Of a stretch of DNA of 44,061 nucleotides, positions 32,590 to 41,209 are shown piece by piece. Each line of letters opens with the position of its first letter. The first letter of the stretch is position 1. Origin of the DNA: Pseudomonadota bacterium (GTDB lineage Bacteria; Myxococcota; Bradymonadia; UBA4248); contig JAGACY010000209.1 in assembly GCA_017613855.1 (NCBI GenBank), positions 1 through 44,061 of the forward strand, written 5' to 3'. The notes under the pieces were generated by a model. The model did no database searches. It was not told the origin of the DNA and saw only the letters and a program-made list of their open reading frames with translations. A program made the translations under genes and the position numbers.

Positions 32590-32669
32590 ACATAAAAACT
32601 TGGGCGTTACTTGGGGGAATGCTGTTGGGGATATTCGTGATCCATGATGTATTTTATATGAAGGTATTT

Positions 32670-35306
32670 ATGCGCGCGATTTACTTGTTGATTGCACTTG
32701 TACTGTGTGTGCTGTCCTCCTCTGTTTGTTTTGCCGAACAGGTTTACTGGGGCGTCGAATACTGGCAGGAGGATGTCACCGGAAGCAGGCATGATAAGGA
32801 AGATGGTAAGCCAAACAAACTCTTTATTCTCAAGGTTGACTTGCAGGCAAAAGGCATTCGGGCTTTTGTAACGCCGGATTTAAACGGGAGCTTAAAGACC
32901 ACCTCGAAATTCGTTTCGGATTATGGCGTCCAGATCGGTATCAATACAGCCTTTTTCGATATGGGGAAGACCAATAAATCGATTGGCTATTTTGCGAGCA
33001 ACGGAACGCCCTACACGAGCAATATTCAAAATGATGGTTACCCAACGATTGGTTTTTCCCAGACGAACCAGTTCTTGCATGGCATTGAAAATCGCGCTCA
33101 GATGTACAATGCATGTTCTGGAATTTTCGATTTAGTGGTGAATGGCGAGGCGATTATATATGAAAATTACGACGTGGCACCGCGAACCGTAGCCGGCATA
33201 GACAAGAGCGGTCGGTATTTTTATATGATTGTCAACGATGGCCGATCCGGTATAAGCGCGGGTATGACCTTGTCTCAGATTGGCAAGCATATGGCACGTC
33301 TTGGGGTGTATTACGGCATTAACCTGGATGGCGGTGGTTCTTCGACAATGGTGATTGCAAGTCGTGGGGTGATGAATAAACCATCGGATGGTTCACAGCG
33401 GTATGTCGCTTCACACCTGGGATTTTTTGCTGAGATGGGCTGCACACCGTCCGAAGAGGTTTGCAATGTCGTCGATGATGACTGTGACGGCCTCGTAGAC
33501 GAGGAAGGCATTTGCAATTCCGATGCAGACCCCATGTACCAGTCGATGATCTACGATAACCAGAATACCGATGTCGATGGTGACGGTGCTGCTGATATTT
33601 GTGCGCGCGGTGCCGACGGGATTTACTGTGCATTCTCTAAATCCGGTGACCTTACACAATATAAGCTCGTTTTGGATCTGAGTAACGACAAGGGCTGGAA
33701 CGATGTTTCGAACTATGCGACGATTCGGTTTGCGGATTACAACGGCGACGGTCTGGCGGATATTTGTGCAAGGGATGATGAGGGCGTCAAATGCTGGGTT
33801 TCGACAGGTGAGGGCTTTGGCGAGGCTTCCGAATCTGTGCCGATGGGCGATGGTGGGCAATACAATAATGTGATTTACTACTCGACCATACGGTTTGCAG
33901 ATATCAACGGCGATGGCCGCGATGATATGTGTGCTCGCTTTTACGATGGCTTTAAATGCTATCCTGCGGCAGGCAATGGGTGGGGAGAGCCGATTTCACT
34001 TGGCGATATGTCTGATGGTCAGGGATGGTCGCATGCCCGGTATTATTCGACCATACGCACAGGAGACATTAACGGCGATGGCAAAGTGGATATTTGCGGG
34101 CGTGGGGGCAAGGGATTCCGGTGTTGGCTTTCGGAAGGCGACAAGTTCGCACCCGATTTCGTAGCCGCTCCCTGGGGTGACGAAGAAGGATGGAACAATC
34201 CCGTTTATTACCAGTCCATTCGTATGGCAGATATCAATGGTGATCATCTCATGGATATCTGTGCACGTGACTCGAAAGGCATCGTCTGCTACCCGTCACA
34301 GAAAACGAGTATGGGCGAGGCTGTACGTGGGCCAGGTCTTGAAGATGCACATGGGTGGAATGACCACGATAATTATTCGACGTTCCGCACCGGCGATATC
34401 AACGGCGATGGCAAGGACGATTTCTGCATTCGCGGTAACGCCAATTTGGCGTGTTATATTATCAAGGATGGCGGGTTTGACGAGGTGGTCATCGAAGATT
34501 TTAAGGATGACAACGGTTGGACGAACCCGAATCAGTACCGAACCATCCGCATGGGCGACGTCAATGGCGACAAAAAAATGGAGGTCTGTGGCCGAAATGC
34601 CGATGGCGTCCAGTGTTATTCCTACAATGGGACTGGGTTTGATGTGATTGCCGGGCCGCAGTTAAAAAATACCGACGGCTGGGGTGCAGAAGAGTATTAC
34701 AGCACACTGCGCATTGGCGGTCCGGTGCCCAAGGCGTGTTCGCTTCTGCCCGAAGTATGCGACCAGGTTGATAATAACTGCAACGGGCAGGTGGATGAAA
34801 ACAACGTTTGCTGTGTGCCTGCCGAAGAAATCTGCGACGAAAAGGACAACGACTGCGACGGCGAAATCGACGAAGACAATGTCTGCTGCGTGACAGAAGT
34901 CTGTGATGGCAAAGATAATGACTGCGACGGCGAAATCGACGAAGACAACGTTTGCTGCGAATCATCCGAAGAGATCTGCGACGAAAAGGACAATGACTGC
35001 GACGGCGAAATCGATGAAGGCGGCGTTTGCAATCAGAATCCCGAAGAATGTACGCCAACGGATGAAGTTTGCGATCAAAAAGATAACGATTGCGACGGCA
35101 AAATCGACGAGGATGATGTCTGCAATAGCGGCAGTGACAACAATCCGCCAGTCGATGAACAAGATACAGCCAAATCCCATGCCGATGATGACTGCGGTTG
35201 CTCTGTTAAGGGAAGCGGGACGACGCCTAACCCGCTGATTGCACTCTTTATGCTTGGTGGTGGTTTGATTTTGTGGCGTCGACGCAGAAACCATAATGCG
35301 TTGTAG
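32670..35306 (+). CDS. Phosphodiester glycosidase (NAGPA) / seven-repeat propeller / MopE-motif surface protein
   Basis: An 878-residue exported protein. After a signal peptide (cut near VCFA) comes a NAGPA-type domain (INTAFFDMG, LVVNGEAI, INLDGGGSSTM), a fold that cleaves sugar-phosphodiester bonds. Then follow one MopE-like metal motif, seven FG-GAP/VCBS repeats (ADINGDGxxDICAR...C, each about 59 residues with a Cys pair), enough for a seven-bladed propeller, and five more MopE motifs (EVCDxKDNDCDGEIDEDNVC). It ends with DDCGCS, a hydrophobic helix and RRRR, a MYXO-CTERM tail. AAGG before the ATG at 32670 and the signal peptide fix the start over two upstream ATGs. A surface enzyme or binding protein is likely; the substrate is unknown. 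Confidence 0.9.
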   Translation: MRAIYLLIALVLCVLSSSVCFAEQVYWGVEYWQEDVTGSRHDKEDGKPNKLFILKVDLQAKGIRAFVTPDLNGSLKTTSKFVSDYGVQIGINTAFFDMGKTNKSIGYFASNGTPYTSNIQNDGYPTIGFSQTNQFLHGIENRAQMYNACSGIFDLVVNGEAIIYENYDVAPRTVAGIDKSGRYFYMIVNDGRSGISAGMTLSQIGKHMARLGVYYGINLDGGGSSTMVIASRGVMNKPSDGSQRYVASHLGFFAEMGCTPSEEVCNVVDDDCDGLVDEEGICNSDADPMYQSMIYDNQNTDVDGDGAADICARGADGIYCAFSKSGDLTQYKLVLDLSNDKGWNDVSNYATIRFADYNGDGLADICARDDEGVKCWVSTGEGFGEASESVPMGDGGQYNNVIYYSTIRFADINGDGRDDMCARFYDGFKCYPAAGNGWGEPISLGDMSDGQGWSHARYYSTIRTGDINGDGKVDICGRGGKGFRCWLSEGDKFAPDFVAAPWGDEEGWNNPVYYQSIRMADINGDHLMDICARDSKGIVCYPSQKTSMGEAVRGPGLEDAHGWNDHDNYSTFRTGDINGDGKDDFCIRGNANLACYIIKDGGFDEVVIEDFKDDNGWTNPNQYRTIRMGDVNGDKKMEVCGRNADGVQCYSYNGTGFDVIAGPQLKNTDGWGAEEYYSTLRIGGPVPKACSLLPEVCDQVDNNCNGQVDENNVCCVPAEEICDEKDNDCDGEIDEDNVCCVTEVCDGKDNDCDGEIDEDNVCCESSEEICDEKDNDCDGEIDEGGVCNQNPEECTPTDEVCDQKDNDCDGKIDEDDVCNSGSDNNPPVDEQDTAKSHADDDCGCSVKGSGTTPNPLIALFMLGGGLILWRRRRNHNAL

Positions 35307-35425
35307 CGTCGGGTGTGATATGTAGTTATTTTACAAACGGGTTTGTTTGCATCCAGCGATGCTCACGAATCTCAATGACAGTGAAGGTCATCAGGCCGGA
35401 TCCGCTTGGTTTGCAAAAAGAATAA

Positions 35426-35443
35426 ACCACATCATGATGTGGT
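35426..35443. promoter_or_regulatory. 18-bp perfect palindrome before the acyltransferase gene
   Basis: ACCACATCATGATGTGGT ends 19 bases before the start at 35463. It could be an operator or a translation-controlling hairpin. Confidence 0.4.
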
Positions 35444-35462
35444 ACATACGAAGAACACTGCC

Positions 35463-36179
35463 ATGTCTTTTTTTTCAACAGTACGCAATTACTATGATTT
35501 TACGCGCTGCATCTACTCTTATCTTCGAGATGCGCGCCATTTGACGTTTGAAGAGGCACATGCGCGCCGGGCCGCTTGTACGCAGTCGATGCTGGATGCG
35601 TGGAATGTGACGTATGATATTGAAAATCGCGAGGGGCTCACTGCTCGCCGGCCATGTATCTATGTCGCCAACCACTCGGCGATGATCGATCCGATTGTTT
35701 TGTGCAGCGTGTTTCCGTATGATGTGCGTTTTTTGGCCAAACGGGAGGCTTTTCGCGTGCCGCTTTTGCGTGATGCGCTGAATTTGGAACGGCATATCCC
35801 CGTCTATCGCGGCGCTCAGGCGCGTGCACATCTTGATGAGTTGAAAACCGCTGTTTCGACTGCCATTTCCGAGGGTGCATGCTGTCTGTTTTTTCCCGAG
35901 GGGACACGGACGCGTGACGGCCGGATGGGCGAATTCAAACTGGGGGCCTTCTTTAATGCGGTGCAGAACCACGTTCCCATCGTTCCCATCGCGCTCGAGG
36001 GCATGTTTCGCCTCAATCCGAGGTCACAGAAAGGCGTGACCCCAGGACATGCAGTGATCCATGTACTCGATTCGATCGATCCTCCCGAGGGGGATGATGA
36101 GCGCGAATGTGCACAAAAATTGGCCAATTTGGCTCACGATGCCATTGCATCGAAACTCGCGTCGTGCGGTCAATCGTAA
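35463..36179 (+). CDS. 1-acyl-glycerol-3-phosphate acyltransferase family (PlsC-like)
   Basis: A 238-residue phospholipid acyltransferase. The catalytic NHSAMID (His-x4-Asp) and substrate-binding FPEGTRTRDG motifs are both present, with VPIVPIALEG after them, in the order of PlsC. Such enzymes move an acyl chain from acyl-ACP or acyl-CoA to lysophosphatidate. The start at 35463 is preferred to longer options because it has a purine-rich GAAGAA ahead and the normal N-terminus. No other lipid gene is beside it, so it may be an accessory acyltransferase. Confidence 0.9.
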   Translation: MSFFSTVRNYYDFTRCIYSYLRDARHLTFEEAHARRAACTQSMLDAWNVTYDIENREGLTARRPCIYVANHSAMIDPIVLCSVFPYDVRFLAKREAFRVPLLRDALNLERHIPVYRGAQARAHLDELKTAVSTAISEGACCLFFPEGTRTRDGRMGEFKLGAFFNAVQNHVPIVPIALEGMFRLNPRSQKGVTPGHAVIHVLDSIDPPEGDDERECAQKLANLAHDAIASKLASCGQS

Positions 36180-36180
36180 A

Positions 36181-36305
36181 CCATTCCCCCGGGAACAATC
36201 CATGCGAGCGTAGGGGCGGCCCAATGTGGCCGCCCCACAAGCGAGCCATTCCTCCGGGAAAAAATCCATGCGAGCGTAGGGACGGCCCAATATGGCCGCC
36301 CCTAG
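36181..36305. repeat. 65-bp direct repeat, two copies
   Basis: Copies 36181-36245 and 36246-36305 share a CCATTCC...CCGGGAA segment, then CATGCGAGCGTAGGG and a GGCGGCC/GGCCGCC hairpin. They differ at a handful of bases. Confidence 0.85.
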
Positions 36306-36311
36306 AGAGCG

Positions 36312-36366
36312 GCGCGGCGTATGAAATAGCCGCGCATGCGAGACGTATGGCGCAAAGCGACATAGG
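36312..36366. repeat. Two bulged TAT/ATA palindromes
   Basis: Units 36312-36335 (7-bp GC outer stem) and 36344-36366, both with the unpaired G 5' of TAT. Nothing else is seen in 36367-36446 apart from the AGGAGG site of the next gene. Confidence 0.8.
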
Positions 36367-36446
36367 CGAGCGACAACTTATTTCTAAATACCAACAATTC
36401 TGATATATTTAGAATAAGGCTTTCGTTTAGCCTTAAGGAGGATATC

Positions 36447-36827
36447 ATGCATTGGACACGACGACAGTTCCTTCAAGTTTCGGGTGCTGCGGCAATGGCC
36501 CTCGGTTTTGGAGCTTTGAGTATCATGCCGTCTGACGGGCGTGTGGCTTTTGATGACTGGCGTGCACTTCCCGGCATGAAGGCCAGATTGACATTGGATA
36601 TCGATAATCCTCAGGCAAAACGCGTTTATCTCGTCGCTCAGACAGACAGCGAGCAGCGCATCGTCGATACTTTCGAAGGCGCATCAACACTCGAAATTCC
36701 CGTGCCTTACATCAAAAACTCCGAAGATTCGTTCATGCTTTTTGCCGTGGTGATGGACCATGGTCATCCCGCCTGTGTCAGTGAGCCTCTCGAAGTACTC
36801 ACGGAATCTTTCATGTTCGGCCTCTAG
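36447..36827 (+). CDS. Tat-exported protein of unknown function
   Basis: A 126-residue protein with a twin-arginine signal (TRRQFLQVSGAAAMALGFGAL), so it is exported folded, usually with a cofactor or as part of a complex. The mature part of about 95 residues is predicted beta-rich (KARLTLDIDNPQAKRVYLVAQ). It has one Cys and no motif I recognise. AGGAGG sits 6 bases before the ATG. It lies 8 bases before the VWA/zinc-ribbon gene and may be its periplasmic partner. Confidence 0.85.
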   Translation: MHWTRRQFLQVSGAAAMALGFGALSIMPSDGRVAFDDWRALPGMKARLTLDIDNPQAKRVYLVAQTDSEQRIVDTFEGASTLEIPVPYIKNSEDSFMLFAVVMDHGHPACVSEPLEVLTESFMFGL

Positions 36828-36835
36828 GAAATGAT

Positions 36836-38533
36836 ATGAATCGATTTGCGCTCCATATCTGCATTATTTTCGCCTTTTTGGTGGCTTTTACACAGGCCGT
36901 TTTTGCACAGACGCCCGAGTTGGTGCCACCGGAATACCGCGTCAAGATCGATGCCGTCGATATGTCCAATGCGCCGGATATTCGCATTCGGGCGACATTC
37001 CTCGATAAATCTTCTCGTCCGGTCGAGCCGGATGAAATTACGGCCATCAACATCTATGCCGATGGCGATCTGGTGACAGCCAATCCCAAGAAAGTGGCAC
37101 TTGGCAGCAAGAGTTCCAAGATTCCCATCGATTTGGCGCTTGTTATCCCCATCTCACAGCGATTTACCGATAATGACCTCGATATTATCCGTTCGAGTCT
37201 GGATAATGTCATTGGCCATGTCCGTCCCGAAGATACTGCGACAAAAGTCAAAATTAAAGACAGGTTCCCCGGGGATCGCGTTGCGGGACTTTTTGATGAT
37301 GGACGTGCCATTAATATTGCACCGTTGGGCAAAGCGGGCGATGTCGCCGATTTGCTCAAGGCAACCAAACCGCAGGGACAGCCGTCATTCCTTTACAGCA
37401 GCCTTGAAAAAGCCATCGATATGATGAGTGCATCGGCCAGTGAACGGCGCAATGCCAGGCGTGCCATCATTCTGGTGACGGATGCATTCGATTCGTATTC
37501 CTATCGAAAGGATGAAGTTCAAAAGCAAATCAACGACATGTACCAACTGGCCAAAGAAGCCGGTGTGAGCATCTTCGTCGTGATGTACAAGCCCTATATT
37601 TCTTCGCTCATTCCGCTGTTCGAGGGTTTGAGCCGAAAGACGGGCGGTACGTATCGTTATGCGTCGGTTGCCAATCAGATTTCGACGGGTATCAACACAG
37701 CCTGGGGTGAGATTTTTGGCGAGTTGGTCATTGATTTCAGGCATTCCGGGCTGCGCATCGGTCAGGAAGTGACCTACCAAATCGAAGTGGCGACGCCGGC
37801 GAGTGGCTTGGTCAAATCGGATAAATACAAGCCATACGTCGTTCAGGATCTCAAATTCAACTGGAAGCTCTTCTTCATTGTTCTCGGCGTTATCGTTGCG
37901 ATTATCATCATCACGATCATCGTCCTTGTCATTCTTCATAAGCGCAAAAAACGCAAAGAAGCCGAGGAAGCCGAGCGTCAGGAACAGATCATTCAGGAAA
38001 AGATAGAACGCGGTGAAGTTTGTCCCAAATGCCGCAGAACGATGCTTCCCGAATGGAAAGAGTGCATGTTCTGTGCACGCGAAGCCGCCGAAGAAATCAC
38101 CAAGCAAAAAGCCGAAAATCGTCAAAAAGCACTCGAAGAAGCTGAAAAGAAAGGCATCAAGCTCGAAGGCCGCATTTGTCCCAAATGCAACCGCACGATG
38201 ATGCCTCAATGGAAAGAATGTCTCTTCTGCAAAGCCGGCATTGGCACGGATGCTCCTGCAGCCAAAGGCCTTGGTCCTCGCGCGCAAAAACAGAAGAAAG
38301 AAGAACCTGCTGGGCGCATTTGTCCGGTTTGCAAGCGTCCCATGCGTCCCCACTGGACGACATGCCTTTACTGTGAAGCGGATGCAGCCAACCGGCCCGC
38401 TGTGGCACCGCCGCCGCCCAAACAACAGCAACCGGCAGTTCAGGCGCAGCGCGTTTGTCCGACTTGCGGCAGACCTATGAAAGCTCATTGGGATATCTGC
38501 CTCTATTGCGAAGCTAACCGCTCACGTCAATAA
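36836..38533 (+). CDS. VWA membrane protein with four cytosolic zinc ribbons
   Basis: A 565-residue protein. A signal peptide (to VFAQ) leads into a periplasmic VWA-like domain of about 300 residues. Its metal-ion site looks degenerate: the strand reads LALVIPISQRF where DxSxS is expected, although the later VTDAFDS strand remains. A membrane helix (about 345-368, FFIVLGVIVAIIIITIIVLVI region) is followed by KRKKRK, so the rest is cytosolic: four near-identical zinc ribbons of form CPxCxRxMxxxWxxCxxC starting at Cys396, Cys448, Cys496 and Cys541, joined by charged or Pro/Gln-rich linkers. This suggests a transmembrane sensor or scaffold. It sits between a Tat-exported protein and a peptidoglycan-hydrolase-like protein in one operon. 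The combination is not a family I know. Confidence 0.85.
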   Translation: MNRFALHICIIFAFLVAFTQAVFAQTPELVPPEYRVKIDAVDMSNAPDIRIRATFLDKSSRPVEPDEITAINIYADGDLVTANPKKVALGSKSSKIPIDLALVIPISQRFTDNDLDIIRSSLDNVIGHVRPEDTATKVKIKDRFPGDRVAGLFDDGRAINIAPLGKAGDVADLLKATKPQGQPSFLYSSLEKAIDMMSASASERRNARRAIILVTDAFDSYSYRKDEVQKQINDMYQLAKEAGVSIFVVMYKPYISSLIPLFEGLSRKTGGTYRYASVANQISTGINTAWGEIFGELVIDFRHSGLRIGQEVTYQIEVATPASGLVKSDKYKPYVVQDLKFNWKLFFIVLGVIVAIIIITIIVLVILHKRKKRKEAEEAERQEQIIQEKIERGEVCPKCRRTMLPEWKECMFCAREAAEEITKQKAENRQKALEEAEKKGIKLEGRICPKCNRTMMPQWKECLFCKAGIGTDAPAAKGLGPRAQKQKKEEPAGRICPVCKRPMRPHWTTCLYCEADAANRPAVAPPPPKQQQPAVQAQRVCPTCGRPMKAHWDICLYCEANRSRQ

Positions 38534-38548
38534 AAGGGAGTTCAGAGT

Positions 38549-40834
38549 ATGGATAAATATATTGTCTTTGCCGGGCGAAAAATCCCTATCAGTACCAGTT
38601 ATCCCGTTTTCCTCTTCGAAAATGATTCTGCCCCCAGCTATTACCATCCCGATCGCCACTTATCTCCCGATAAGCTGATGCAAATGGCGCTTTTGCGCCC
38701 GACACTGCAAAACTACAGTTTCCGCTTTGATAAGCAGAATCGCTTTAATCGTACATTTGAACAGCTTTTTAATGTTCCGCGCGAAGAAGTCGAGGCCCTT
38801 GGGCAGCATATCATTCAGATTGCACTTCATCACGATGTCACGATGAATGCCATCGAGACGTACAATGTTTTGTGTACCCGCGGGCTTTCGACGCATTTTT
38901 GCGTCAATTACGATGGTGCGCTCTATCAGTACATGGATTGTTATCATACGGCCTGGGCAACCGGCGATAACAACAACTGGTGCATTGCCATCGATATGAA
39001 TAATCCCGTCTATCCCGAGCTGCGAAGCCAGGATCCTGCTGGTGCTCTGCGCGAGATTTATCAGGGAAAAGTCAATGGTTCGCTCAAAACGATGCTGGGA
39101 TATACCGAAGCTCAGTACGAAACCATTATCGCCCTCATGAAGGCATTTGTCAGCCCCGTCAATGTTCCGGGTGAACCCGATCCCTGGATTCCGCTGCCAG
39201 TCGTCGCCGAGAACTGTTTCCCCCCCATTTCCGAAACCGGCGAAGTCATTAACCGATTACTCGCCAATTGTACGCAATTCAAAGGATTCCTCGGACATTA
39301 CCATTGCTCGGCCAACAAATGGGATCCAGGCCCGGCGTTCGACTGGCTGCGCGTACTTTCGGGCATTAAGGGCAAACGCAACAGCCTGCCCATCATGCTC
39401 GATGAGGATAACAAAAATATTGCCGACTGTGGTGGTGAGCGCCTCAACAAGCTGTTCGATACCTATTATCACAATGCCGAAAACAGCAATGGCGGCTGGT
39501 ATCCCGTCGGTTCCAATCAATCGTGGCATTCGGGCATTCATTTGAGTGCACCCGAAGGTTCGCCCATCATCAATATGATGGAAGGTACGATCGTTGCCAT
39601 TCGCAATGTTAAAACTGTTGCACTCGGTGACCCGAGTTTTGTTCTCGTGCGCCACGAACGCGAAGAAACCGGCCCCGACGGAAATCCGCGCAAAGTCTTT
39701 TGGTATTCTCTCTATATGCACCTGCAGCGCATGAAAGACGAGGAGGATTGCGCCAAGATCCCGTGGGTTGCCGGGCTCCTCGGTACAGATTTTACCCCAC
39801 CCGACAGCGTTATCCACGATCTGCGCGAGTCCAACAGATTTTACGAACAGGGCGTGCCCCACGTCGTCGATGGTACCGTGCCCCGCAAGAATTATAAGGA
39901 AATTCTCGAAGCGTTCTTCCGCGGAGACATCATCCTTACACAGATTCCCTGCGATGCCGGTTCGGTCATCGGGACGATCGGCGTATTTGGCGACAAACCC
40001 GATCGCCGCATTCATCAGGTCCATGTCGAGGTCTTTAGCGCCGAAAACCTCTTTGCACATGGGTCGGCACAAATGGGATCCTGGGGCCTGGCCGAAGGCG
40101 ATTACAGCGAGTATTCTCTCGTCAACGTCAAAAAATTGATCAAGCCCATCAAGGATTTCGTCAAATCCATGAATGCTACCGGCAAAGACCCGACGTTCCT
40201 CAAAACTTCCGAGATTGGTGCTTTCTACCAAATGTCCGAAGCCAATGTCTATGCGTCGCGCCGTGATGAATTCCGATCGCTCATCTGCTATCACCGCAGC
40301 GAATGGTCGCCCCTCATGAACTGGACAAAAACGGCTGTGCATTCTGTCGGCTGGCAATGGGAATCTGAAAAAGAATTCGGTGAATGGCTCGTGCTGTGGC
40401 TGCCCTTCCAGTGGATGACGACGGACGTGACAACCGCACTCGATTTGCCGCGCAAACATTACTTCTTTACCTATCACCCCATCTACATGCTCGAACAACT
40501 CAATCAGACGTATGCGGGGGATATCCGCCAGACGGCCGAAGAGGCCAGCGATGGCGAATTTAAAGATAATGCCAATGAAGTCGCCAACCGACTCGCCGAG
40601 CTCATCAAGCTCAATAAACGTCTCGAAAATGGTGAAGAACTCAGTCCTGCCGAAAAAGCCCGGCACGATGAGCTCTACGAACTCATGGACGACCATCTCG
40701 ACGACGAAAAGGGCGATATTGGCAGCGAAACTGTCTATGATTACAACTACGATCCCAATTTCGAACGCTGGGAACCCGGCGAATGGCAGCCGCCTCCCAG
40801 AGTTAATCTCAAGAATATGGGAACGGATGACTGA
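38549..40834 (+). CDS. Amidase_2 / M23-like two-domain protein without signal peptide
   Basis: A 761-residue protein. Residues about 85-290 match N-acetylmuramoyl-L-alanine amidase type 2: HH at 94-95, GLSTHFCVNYDGALYQ and the closing KWDPGPAFDW. Residues about 315-520 resemble a LytM/M23 peptidase: WHSGIHLSAPEGSPI (His327-x-Gly-x-His331, where the family has Asp in the last place), YSLYMHL and QVHVEVF (Gln in place of the first His of HLH). The second domain may thus be altered or inactive. A C-terminal region of about 240 residues is unassigned. No signal peptide is visible, so export must be non-Sec or the protein is an effector or lysis factor. It starts 15 bases after the VWA/zinc-ribbon gene. 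Confidence 0.85.
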   Translation: MDKYIVFAGRKIPISTSYPVFLFENDSAPSYYHPDRHLSPDKLMQMALLRPTLQNYSFRFDKQNRFNRTFEQLFNVPREEVEALGQHIIQIALHHDVTMNAIETYNVLCTRGLSTHFCVNYDGALYQYMDCYHTAWATGDNNNWCIAIDMNNPVYPELRSQDPAGALREIYQGKVNGSLKTMLGYTEAQYETIIALMKAFVSPVNVPGEPDPWIPLPVVAENCFPPISETGEVINRLLANCTQFKGFLGHYHCSANKWDPGPAFDWLRVLSGIKGKRNSLPIMLDEDNKNIADCGGERLNKLFDTYYHNAENSNGGWYPVGSNQSWHSGIHLSAPEGSPIINMMEGTIVAIRNVKTVALGDPSFVLVRHEREETGPDGNPRKVFWYSLYMHLQRMKDEEDCAKIPWVAGLLGTDFTPPDSVIHDLRESNRFYEQGVPHVVDGTVPRKNYKEILEAFFRGDIILTQIPCDAGSVIGTIGVFGDKPDRRIHQVHVEVFSAENLFAHGSAQMGSWGLAEGDYSEYSLVNVKKLIKPIKDFVKSMNATGKDPTFLKTSEIGAFYQMSEANVYASRRDEFRSLICYHRSEWSPLMNWTKTAVHSVGWQWESEKEFGEWLVLWLPFQWMTTDVTTALDLPRKHYFFTYHPIYMLEQLNQTYAGDIRQTAEEASDGEFKDNANEVANRLAELIKLNKRLENGEELSPAEKARHDELYELMDDHLDDEKGDIGSETVYDYNYDPNFERWEPGEWQPPPRVNLKNMGTDD

Positions 40835-40848
40835 TGTATCTGGGGCGC

Positions 40849-40913
40849 GGCTATGGCGGCAAAGCCGCCATACGCCTTGCGATGCTCGGCTATCGCAAAG
40901 CGATACGCCGAGC
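40849..40913 (+). repeat. Two bulged TAT/ATA palindromes
   Basis: Units 40849-40876 and 40884-40913, both with loop AAA and the unpaired C 3' of ATA; the second has a perfect 7-bp outer stem. They follow the amidase gene. Confidence 0.88.
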
Positions 40914-40925
40914 TGACTTTGATGA

Positions 40926-41189
40926 GCAGTTAGCAGTTAGCAGTTAGCAGTTAGCAGTTAGCAGTTAGCAGTTAGCAGTTAGCAGTTAGCAGTTAGCTAA
41001 TTAGCAATGGGGGGATTCTCAAGTTTATTCCTAAAAAATGAAAATTTTAGCTTCAGAGTGACACGTTAGTTTTGCATTCCAATTGCTCACTGCTCACTGC
41101 TAATTAAGAATGCCATTCACCTTTAGCTTCAGACTTCCCCTTTAGTTTTGCATTTCAATTGCGCATTGCGCATTGCGCATTACTCATTA
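40926..41189. repeat. Heptad-core element H
   Basis: Left array 40926-41008 of about 12 CAGTTAG units, core 41009-41090 (TTTTAGCTTCAGAGTGACAC), right array to 41105 (GCTCACT, GCTAATT), second module 41106-41160 (CCATTCACCTTTAGCTTCAG) and third array 41161-41189 (GCGCATT). Same order as element D, 26 kb away. Confidence 0.9.
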
Positions 41190-41209
41190 TTTATAAAGGA
41201 TTTCCCAAT

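Noticed and set aside
39257..40696. 479-codon open frame antisense to the amidase/M23 gene
   Set aside because: It mirrors a well-supported gene, shows no domain, and the codon bias of the plus strand explains the lack of stops. Similar antisense frames at 37385-38488, 31339-32313, 16420-17466 and 10563-11342 were dropped for the same reason.
40926..41008. Long CAGTTAG array as a CRISPR
   Set aside because: Units are contiguous 7-mers without spacers, and no cas gene is in the window.
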